A stretch of 15,337 nt of DNA from JBILVQ01 sp044370375 (lineage in GTDB: Bacteria; Bacteroidota; Bacteroidia; UBA4408). The DNA is taken from assembly GCA_044370375.1 (NCBI GenBank), contig JBILVQ010000056.1, positions 1-15,337 on the forward strand, read 5' to 3'. Positions 6,837-12,756 of the stretch are shown piece after piece (within the stretch, counting starts at the first letter, position 1; every line of letters starts with the position of its first letter). Position numbers and translations under genes: made by a program. The notes under the pieces are model-generated. The model was not told the DNA's origin. It worked only from the letters and a program-made list of their open reading frames with translations, and searched no databases.

Positions 6837-7574
6837 ATGACCATTGATTCAAACAAACCGATAGAAAACTCTTCTTCCCCGCGAAGAAGAGTTTTTTTAA
6901 TATTGTTATTTATCATTCCCGGTATTCTTTGCCTGGCATTTTATTATTTCTTTATCCGGAAACCGCTTACAACCGGAGCCCCTCTCTTTAAAAAGTTACC
7001 GCACTACGGCCAGGCATATTTGGCCGACAATGGCAAAGATTCAGTTTATCACAAAGTTGCGCCCTTTTCATTTGTCGATCAAAATGGCAAGGAACTGTCT
7101 TCCAATACCCTTCAAGGGAAGATGTATGCAGCAAACTTTTTCTTTACAACCTGCCAAACCATTTGTCCGAAAATGGCCACCCAAATGTTTAGAATCCAAG
7201 ATAAGCTTCATTATTTAAGCAAGGAGTTTCAAATGGTTTCCTTTACGGTAAATCCCGAGTACGATACACCTGAAATTTTAAACCGTTATGCGAAGGAAGT
7301 ACATGCTGACCCGAGCATTTGGAACTTTGGTACAGGTGCCAAAAAGGATTTATATGAGGCGGCACGAAAAGGTTTTTTGGTGAATGCCGATGAAGGTGAT
7401 GGTGGCCCGGATGATTTTGTGCATAGCGAGCTGGTGGTTTTAATTGATAAAGAGGGCTGCATCAGAGGTTTTTATGATGGAACCAGTTTAAAGGAAATGG
7501 ATCGCTTGGCGGATGAGGTGGTAGTATTGGCCGCAGAGTACGGCAACTTTAAAAACAACTTAAAAGGTGAGTAA
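6837..7574 (+). CDS. sco: SCO1/SenC family copper chaperone
   Basis: SCO proteins deliver copper to the CuA site of oxidase subunit II and/or act as thiol-disulfide reductases there. The 245-residue protein has a short N-terminal tail, one membrane anchor (about 19-40) and a thioredoxin-like domain facing the periplasm. The copper-binding CxxxC motif is intact (TTCQTICPKM, Cys106 and Cys110), and the third ligand His196 is in DDFVHSELV at 192-200. These are the three ligands expected in a functional SCO. The ATG at 6837 is chosen over the ATG at 6830, which reads into a stop after five codons. Its end overlaps the next gene by eight bases, suggesting translational coupling. Confidence 0.95.
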   Translation: MTIDSNKPIENSSSPRRRVFLILLFIIPGILCLAFYYFFIRKPLTTGAPLFKKLPHYGQAYLADNGKDSVYHKVAPFSFVDQNGKELSSNTLQGKMYAANFFFTTCQTICPKMATQMFRIQDKLHYLSKEFQMVSFTVNPEYDTPEILNRYAKEVHADPSIWNFGTGAKKDLYEAARKGFLVNADEGDGGPDDFVHSELVVLIDKEGCIRGFYDGTSLKEMDRLADEVVVLAAEYGNFKNNLKGE

Positions 7575-8100
7575 TAAAGCAATCTTTAGAATTGTAATGG
7601 CTATTTCGGCCTTTGTGCTGATAGCGGTAGTAGTATTAAACAAAAAGATTTTGCCCGTTCCGGATCAAATCCCTGTGTGGGTTTACAAGCTTCCGGCGGT
7701 TAATGCTATTTTAAACGGTACCTGCTCTCTGTTGCTCGTGTTTTCATTGATGATGATCAAAAGAAAAAACATTGAGGTTCATAAAAAAATTAATATCGCC
7801 ACATTCGTTTTATCATCCTTGTTTTTGGTGTGTTATATCACTTACCACTGGATGGCCACCGAAACCCATTTCCCGGCCGACAATCCATTACGTCCGGTTT
7901 ATTGGTTTATTCTTGCTTCGCACATAATTCTTGCAGCCATTGTGCTTCCTTTGGTTTTGCTTTCCTTTCACAAGGGTTTAACCATGCAGGTAGAGAAGCA
8001 TAAAAAATTGGTTCGCTTTACCTTTCCTATTTGGTTGTATGTAACGGTTACAGGTGTAATCGTTTATATGATGATTTCCCCGTATTACCCCGTTCATTGA
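7567..8100 (+). CDS. DUF420 membrane protein, probable oxidase assembly factor
   Basis: This 177-residue protein has five hydrophobic helices (about 8-25, 44-64, 75-95, 111-134, 150-170) and several membrane-proximal histidines (72, 94, 101, 119, 135, 145). It matches DUF420 (YozB-like) in size and layout, including VHKKINIATFVLSSLF and the SHIILAAIVLPL segment. As I recall, the Firmicutes relative CtaM is required for aa3-type oxidase function, which would make this a copper or haem assembly factor; that rests on family knowledge. Its position between SCO and the small CxxC protein supports the idea. The start is GTG at 7567, overlapping the end of sco by eight bases. Met11 (7597) is an alternative, but it would leave a truncated first helix. 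Confidence 0.85.
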   Translation: MSNKAIFRIVMAISAFVLIAVVVLNKKILPVPDQIPVWVYKLPAVNAILNGTCSLLLVFSLMMIKRKNIEVHKKINIATFVLSSLFLVCYITYHWMATETHFPADNPLRPVYWFILASHIILAAIVLPLVLLSFHKGLTMQVEKHKKLVRFTFPIWLYVTVTGVIVYMMISPYYPVH

Positions 8101-8107
8101 GAAAGAA

Positions 8108-8380
8108 ATGAAAACAAAATTTTACCATCCTGTTTTATTTTTTTTGGCAATATCCTTGATCATGATTACTGGCGACATCATGGCTCAAGGTTGTGTTCAA
8201 TGCCGCATGGTGCCTGCAGCCGACTTGAAAAATGGCGGAACGGCCGCCGGAAATGTTAATTCCGCTATCCTCTACTTGATGACGGTTCCCTACCTGCTTC
8301 TGGTTTCAATTGCTGTTTATGTTTTCAGAAAGCAGTTGAAAGAAAAATGGTATCAATTGAAAGGGCGCGCCATTTCCTGA
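8108..8380 (+). CDS. Small membrane protein with an exported CxxC motif, end of the oxidase cluster
   Basis: This 90-residue protein has an N-terminal hydrophobic segment (about 8-26) that reads as a signal peptide ending MAQ, then GCVQCRMVPAADLKNGG with Cys29 and Cys32. A second hydrophobic helix (about 53-73, ILYLMTVPYLLLVSIAVYVF) follows, and then a basic tail (KQLKEKWYQLKGR). The layout puts the CxxC on the periplasmic side, next to a membrane anchor. Similar small proteins are common near oxidase genes in Bacteroidota, but I know of no assigned function. It lies seven bases after the DUF420 gene, with GAGAAAG just before the ATG. A role in copper or disulfide handling for the CuA centre is inference. 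It could instead be a minor oxidase subunit. Confidence 0.85.
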   Translation: MKTKFYHPVLFFLAISLIMITGDIMAQGCVQCRMVPAADLKNGGTAAGNVNSAILYLMTVPYLLLVSIAVYVFRKQLKEKWYQLKGRAIS

Positions 8381-8402
8381 ACAAAGCCCAAGCGCTAACA
8401 AA

Positions 8403-9101
8403 TTACTTTTTTTCAGCGTCCTTTAGCAATTGGCTTACTAATTCCTGCACCCCTCTTACGGCATTTTCTTTAATAAAGTGAAAGCCACTCATAGAGGATG
8501 AATTAGGAATTTCAGGGTCAATTAAATATTTAGGAATCCCTGAGGGTACAAAATTTACCAAACTTGCGGCAGGGTAAACCACCAAGGAAGTACCAATTAC
8601 AATAAAGATATCTGCTTTACTCGTGATTTGCATCGCTTGTTCCATGGCAGGAACAAGTTCTCCAAACCAAACAATGTGGGGCCTTAATTGGCCACCTTTT
8701 GGACAAAAATCGCCAATGTTGATATAATCGTTGTTGATTTTTTTTATGTAGCCTGAATCTTTAACGCTTCTAACTTTCATGATTTCTCCATGAAGGTGCC
8801 AAACCCGCGTTGATCCGGCACGTTCATGAAGATCGTCAATGTTTTGCGTAATGATGCTCACCTCAAAGGCATCTTCAAGGGCGGCAAGTGCATAGTGTGC
8901 CGCATTGGGGTTGGCCTTTAAAACCTGCTCGTGGCGGAGGCGATAAAATTCTAAAACTTTTGCGGGATTAGCATTCCAAGCTTCAGGGGTGGCTACTTCC
9001 TCTATTTTGTAGTTTTCCCAAAGGCCATCACTGGCCCGAAAGGTTTGAATACCACTTTCAGCACTAATTCCTGAACCTGAAAATACTACAATGCGTTTCA
9101 T
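8403..9101 (-). CDS. cobB: Class III sirtuin, NAD-dependent protein deacylase
   Basis: Sirtuins remove acyl groups from lysine using NAD. The 232-residue protein has the NAD-binding FSGSGISAESGIQTFR at 7-22 (Ser where most have Ala in GAGIS), TQNIDDLHERAGS at 85-97, catalytic His104 in HLHGE and GTSLVVYPAA at 170-179. Tyr53 and Arg56 in EFYRLR form the YxxR pair that marks class III enzymes such as E. coli CobB and SIRT5, which act on succinyl- and malonyl-lysine as well as acetyl-lysine. The zinc ribbon is mostly lost: only Cys133 (GDFCPKGGQLRPH) remains of the usual four cysteines, a variant I associate with Bacteroidota. It lies 28 bases downstream of the peroxiredoxin gene, probably co-transcribed with it, and converges with the oxidase cluster. 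Confidence 0.93.
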   Translation of the reverse strand: MKRIVVFSGSGISAESGIQTFRASDGLWENYKIEEVATPEAWNANPAKVLEFYRLRHEQVLKANPNAAHYALAALEDAFEVSIITQNIDDLHERAGSTRVWHLHGEIMKVRSVKDSGYIKKINNDYINIGDFCPKGGQLRPHIVWFGELVPAMEQAMQITSKADIFIVIGTSLVVYPAASLVNFVPSGIPKYLIDPEIPNSSSMSGFHFIKENAVRGVQELVSQLLKDAEKK

Positions 9102-9129
9102 TTCCCGGGCTTTAAAAGCAAAGGATTTA

Positions 9130-9600
9130 CTACTTCAAACGAGCAAGGGTGCTTTTTATGGCTTCGAAATTGGGAAGATCGCCAGCGCTTTCTAATACCT
9201 CAACATACTGAAGAACCCCAGATTTATCCACAACAAACGCTGATCTTTTCGAAACTTCTTTCATGCCGAATACGAAATCGGCATATAAACAATCATAAGC
9301 CTTTGATGCAGTTTTGTTAAAGTCGGACAACAAAGGAAAATTTAATTGCTGCACTTCTTTGAACTTACCCAAAGAAAACAAAGAATCAACAGAAACGGCC
9401 ACCACACTGGCTTCCATGCTGTTATAGTCGGCAATTCCATCTCTTATGGAGCACAACTCTGTTGTACAAGTACCGGTAAAGGCCAAAGGAAAAAATAAAA
9501 TCAAAAGATTCTTTCCACTGTAATCAGAAAGACTTACTTCGCCTTTTTCTGAATTAAAAAGTTTGAAATCGGGGGCTTTGTCGCCAATTTTTAATGCCAT
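9130..9600 (-). CDS. Peroxiredoxin, PrxQ/BCP-like
   Basis: This thiol peroxidase of 156 residues reduces hydrogen peroxide or organic peroxides. The active site is PLAFTGTCTTELCSIRD at 38-54: Thr42, peroxidatic Cys45 and Arg119 (in SKRSAF) form the conserved catalytic set. Cys50, five residues after Cys45, matches the resolving-cysteine position of E. coli BCP/PrxQ, so an intramolecular disulfide is likely. The PLAFTG sequence also recalls AhpE, so the subfamily is not certain. There is a third Cys at 104. No signal peptide is present, so it is cytoplasmic. A good -7 box precedes it, and the sirtuin gene follows after 28 bases. Confidence 0.93.
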   Translation of the reverse strand: MALKIGDKAPDFKLFNSEKGEVSLSDYSGKNLLILFFPLAFTGTCTTELCSIRDGIADYNSMEASVVAVSVDSLFSLGKFKEVQQLNFPLLSDFNKTASKAYDCLYADFVFGMKEVSKRSAFVVDKSGVLQYVEVLESAGDLPNFEAIKSTLARLK

Positions 9601-9626
9601 GTTTTTTTATTTTAGTTTCTGTTTAA

Positions 9627-9634
9627 CAAAGGTA
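9627..9634 (-). promoter_or_regulatory. Bacteroidota -7 promoter box
   Basis: On the minus strand it reads TACCTTTG, an exact TAnnTTTG match ending 26 bases before the peroxiredoxin ATG. It probably drives peroxiredoxin plus sirtuin. No clear -33 TTTG is visible. Confidence 0.5.
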
Positions 9635-9676
9635 ACAGGTGAATGTTTACATCGGGACTTTGAGCAATTTCTTAAC

Positions 9677-10534
9677 TTATTTTTTATCCGGGTCAACCTT
9701 TTCTAGATTATAAATGCTTTTTAATGCTGAAGAGGGTGACAGGCCAAAAGAGTAGCCAATGCCAAAGGTAAATGATGAATAATAGTCTTTGTCTTTTAAA
9801 GGATTTACCCTGTAGTTGGTAAAACTTCGTGCATAGCGAAAATTAAAGTAAAGTCGTTCATTGGTATGGTAACTTATATCGGCTATCATGCCCATATCAA
9901 AACGTTTGAGAAACGAATAATCGCTTACCTGATATACACTTGGTTTGCTGTAACCCGGAAAAGTGTTGTCGATAAGGCCTTTGATAAAAGGGCCTACCAA
10001 TTGAATTGAGTCAATAAAGGGATAAACCAAATCCAGCAATGCACTTTCCTGGGTGAGCTCTTCGTTAACACTTGCACTTGCCAGATAAGAGAAGGTAAGG
10101 CCGGCTCCTATTTCAAGATTTTTATAATGGAAGGAGGCCATTACCGGAATTTCAATAAAATGGCCAGTGCTAATTCCTCTATAACGCGAATAAACAGTGT
10201 CGTTGATGGAGTTGAGAACACCACCTACCAAACCCGTATCAATAAAGGCCCCTGCGAAACTACCCAATGAGTTGAGTAAGCGCGAGGTTTCTTCAAACTC
10301 GTATTGTTTTTTCTTTCCGGTATAATACAGTTCTGCACGCAAAGAAAAATTATTTGAAAAATGATAACGCATCACACCCCCACCATTGAAGCTCATTTTA
10401 TAGGTATTTCCATAAGGGTCTGAATTGGTAAATGGAATAATGTTGCTGCCAATTCTTGGTCCGAATGAAATTTTATTTTGTGCCCGAAGAATTAGAGGAA
10501 ATGAAAACAAAAGTGCAAGGATTAAAATGCGCAT
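9677..10534 (-). CDS. PorT-like outer membrane beta-barrel protein
   Basis: This 285-residue protein has a signal peptide (about 1-18, ending LRAQ), followed by alternating amphipathic strands typical of the OMP_b-brl_2/PorT family: ISFGPRIGSNIIPF, FSLRAELYYTG, IEIPVMASFHYKNLEIGAG, LYFNFRYARSF and a strand ending FGIGYSFG. The last transmembrane strand ends about 20 residues before the C-terminus, leaving a basic tail ending DPDKK. Between them are long Ser/Asn-rich loops and a stretch of about 70 residues (150-220) that is less regular. Its ATG is 12 bases after the stop of the S9 peptidase, so they are probably co-transcribed. The function is unknown; PorT itself belongs to the type IX secretion apparatus, but this family is broad and no such role should be assumed. 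Confidence 0.8.
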   Translation of the reverse strand: MRILILALLFSFPLILRAQNKISFGPRIGSNIIPFTNSDPYGNTYKMSFNGGGVMRYHFSNNFSLRAELYYTGKKKQYEFEETSRLLNSLGSFAGAFIDTGLVGGVLNSINDTVYSRYRGISTGHFIEIPVMASFHYKNLEIGAGLTFSYLASASVNEELTQESALLDLVYPFIDSIQLVGPFIKGLIDNTFPGYSKPSVYQVSDYSFLKRFDMGMIADISYHTNERLYFNFRYARSFTNYRVNPLKDKDYYSSFTFGIGYSFGLSPSSALKSIYNLEKVDPDKK

Positions 10535-10546
10535 GTCTAAAAATGA

Positions 10547-12553
10547 TTAAAGTGTTTTTTTCAACCAATCATAAAAGACCCTATGCCAAACCAGGCTATT
10601 TTGGGGTTTTAAAACCCAGTGCCCCTCATCAGGAAAGTATAAGAATCTGCTTTTTAAATCTTTCATCTGAGCTGCGCCAAAGGCTTGTAATCCTTCTCCG
10701 ATGGGTACTCTGAAATCTTTTTCGTTGTGAATAACCAAAATAGGAGTATTCCAGTTTTGCACAAATTGGTGGGGCGAAAACTTTTTGTAATCATCTTTTC
10801 TATCGGGATTCCAATAAGGACCTTTGATATCCTTGTTGGCAAAAAACATTTCTTCGGTTGATGTGTACCAGCTTTCCAAATTAAAAAGTCCGCAATGGGC
10901 AATAAAGGTTTTGAACCTGTTTTGGTGGTTGCCGGCCAGCCAGTAAACGCTGTAACCACCGTAGCTTGCACCAACGGCACCAAGACGGGCTTTATCAACA
11001 TAAGGAAGAGCAGAGGCATCATCAATGGCAGAGAGATAATCCTTCATGGGTTGGCCACCCCAATCGCCACTGATTTGATCGTTCCATTCTTCTCCAAATC
11101 CGGGCAAGCCTCTTCTGTTTGGAGCAACCACAATGTATCCGTTGGCAGCCATTAATTGCAAGTTCCAACGATAAGAAAAGAAACAGCTCACCATGCTTTG
11201 TGGACCGCCTTGGCAGTAAAGAAGGGTAGGATATTTTTTTTGCGGATCAAAATCCGGCGGCAAAACATGCCAAACCAACATTTTTTTTCCATCGCTGGTA
11301 GTGACCCATTTTTTTTCCACTTTGCCCATTTTAATCTTGGCTAAACTTTCGGTATTCACCTGTGTAATTTGTTGGGTTGTTTTGGCTTTGAATTGATAAG
11401 AAAAAATTTCTGCAGGGCGTGAAATCGTGGTTTGTAATCCGGCCAAACCACCATCAATAAGCGACAAGGAGTTAAAGTCATGATCTCCGCTGGTTAGCAT
11501 TTCAATTTTTCGGGTGGCAACATCCATTTGATACATTTGAATGGTAGCTTCAATGGGTGCAGTAAAATAAACCGTTTTGTCGTCTTTGCTCCATACCAGT
11601 GTTCCGGCACTTTCAGCGAAAGTTGGATTCATAATTTCAGCAGATTTTTTCGTAAAATCATACAACATGATGGAGCTTTTGTCTGATTCAAAACCATCTT
11701 CTGCCATGCTCTCCCAAATTAGGAAATTTCCATTGTTAGAAAAAACAGGATTCATGTCGTAACCAAGATTGGCTTTACTTAAATTCATGGTTGAACCTGT
11801 TTTAATATCGTATAAAAAGATATCGGTATTGGTGCTTACAGCATAGGCCTTTCCGTATTTTTTCTTGCAGGCATAAGCGATTGAATTTCCGTCAGGAGAA
11901 ACCGCAAAATTCTCAACATCATAGGGCTCACCGGATAGGATATTGGTTGGTTTGGATGTTATGCTCAGGTTTGCATAGTTGAAATCAGCATAAAACAAAT
12001 GAACACTTAAAAAATCATCCCAGCTGTCCCAGTGTCGGTACATTAAATCATCAATGATTCTGGCATCCGACTGCGGAACATCCGGGTATAAATCATGAAT
12101 GTCCTGACCGGTTTTTACTTCGGATAGCAAATAGATTTTACCCGCTAGTGAGTTAATGTAAAAACCTCCCACGCCATCTTTAACATCGGTAATTTTTTTT
12201 CTGGAAGAACCGTCTGGTTTGCATGCCCAAACTTGTGGTGTGCCCCCTTCGTTGGATAGAAAGAATAGGGTGTTTCCATCATGGCTGTATTGAGGATTCC
12301 ATTCTTTTTCAGGAGTTTCTGAAATACGGAGATTTTTTTTTCCGTCTGCAGATATCACATACAAATCTTTAAACCCTTTGTTTTTTTCAACGTTAATTTC
12401 TTCAAGAGCATAACAAAGGTTTTTGCCGTCGGGAGAAACGGCTGGTGCACCAATTCTCTTGAAATTCATTAAGCCCTCAATACTAAGTGCATTTTGTGCA
12501 AAAGATCCAAGGTTCAAGCAGGCCAAAAGAAGCCATAACAGCGTTTTTTTCAT
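10547..12553 (-). CDS. S9 family serine peptidase, DPP5-like
   Basis: This is a prolyl-oligopeptidase-family enzyme, probably a periplasmic dipeptidyl-peptidase. It has 668 residues from the ATG at 12553. The GTG at 12598 would add 15 residues before the signal peptide and is not favoured. A signal peptide (MKKTLLWLLLACLNLGSFAQ) is followed by a beta-propeller with WD/PD40-like repeats (VSPDGKNLCYA near 39-50, VSPDGNSIAYA near 218-228). The C-terminal alpha/beta-hydrolase domain contains GASYGGYSVYWLAG (Ser530), HNEKDFRVP (Asp613) and DEGHWV (His645), the complete triad. GNP-type signatures such as APNRRGLPGFG are present. Spacing and sequence around the triad resemble DPP5 of Porphyromonas, which releases dipeptides after hydrophobic residues. 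The PorT-like gene follows directly. Confidence 0.93.
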   Translation of the reverse strand: MKKTLLWLLLACLNLGSFAQNALSIEGLMNFKRIGAPAVSPDGKNLCYALEEINVEKNKGFKDLYVISADGKKNLRISETPEKEWNPQYSHDGNTLFFLSNEGGTPQVWACKPDGSSRKKITDVKDGVGGFYINSLAGKIYLLSEVKTGQDIHDLYPDVPQSDARIIDDLMYRHWDSWDDFLSVHLFYADFNYANLSITSKPTNILSGEPYDVENFAVSPDGNSIAYACKKKYGKAYAVSTNTDIFLYDIKTGSTMNLSKANLGYDMNPVFSNNGNFLIWESMAEDGFESDKSSIMLYDFTKKSAEIMNPTFAESAGTLVWSKDDKTVYFTAPIEATIQMYQMDVATRKIEMLTSGDHDFNSLSLIDGGLAGLQTTISRPAEIFSYQFKAKTTQQITQVNTESLAKIKMGKVEKKWVTTSDGKKMLVWHVLPPDFDPQKKYPTLLYCQGGPQSMVSCFFSYRWNLQLMAANGYIVVAPNRRGLPGFGEEWNDQISGDWGGQPMKDYLSAIDDASALPYVDKARLGAVGASYGGYSVYWLAGNHQNRFKTFIAHCGLFNLESWYTSTEEMFFANKDIKGPYWNPDRKDDYKKFSPHQFVQNWNTPILVIHNEKDFRVPIGEGLQAFGAAQMKDLKSRFLYFPDEGHWVLKPQNSLVWHRVFYDWLKKTL

Positions 12554-12569
12554 AGCAGAAAATTTTGCA

Positions 12570-12577
12570 CAAAGATA
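12570..12577 (-). promoter_or_regulatory. Bacteroidota -7 promoter box
   Basis: On the minus strand it reads TATCTTTG, an exact TAnnTTTG match ending 16 bases before the S9 peptidase ATG. This also supports the 12553 start over 12598, since the GTG start would lie upstream of the expected transcript start. Confidence 0.5.
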
Positions 12578-12734
12578 TTCTAAATCTTGTAGTAACACCT
12601 TTCAGCGGTTTCTTCAGAAGGCCTTGTTTTGAATGGTAGGCAGAAAAAGTAAGAACTTGAGGGCCAATGTTGCCCTTTTAATGTAATTTTCTGCAATAAA
12701 AGGACAGCCAAAACGTTATTTGGGCCTAAATCCT

Positions 12735-12742
12735 TATACTTG
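12735..12742 (+). promoter_or_regulatory. Possible Bacteroidota -7 box
   Basis: TATACTTG has one mismatch to TAnnTTTG and ends 14 bases before the porZ ATG, a similar spacing to the other boxes. The TTTG at 12719-12722 lies only 12 bases upstream, too close for a normal -33 element. The rest of the 203-base divergent gap (12554-12756) shows no other feature I would name. Confidence 0.3.
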
Positions 12743-12756
12743 TAAGGCTAAAAATT

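Noticed and set aside
4989..8380. A c-type cytochrome in the oxidase cluster (caa3-type)
   Set aside because: No CxxCH haem-binding motif occurs in the products; the CxxC in the last gene is followed by Arg, not His.
8381..8402. Bidirectional terminator between the convergent genes
   Set aside because: The 22-base gap shows no stable hairpin; only a T-rich stretch lies at the start of the sirtuin's end.
12554..12598. GTG start adding 15 residues to the S9 peptidase
   Set aside because: It would bury the signal peptide, and the -7 box (12577-12570) lies inside this stretch, so the transcript should start after it.
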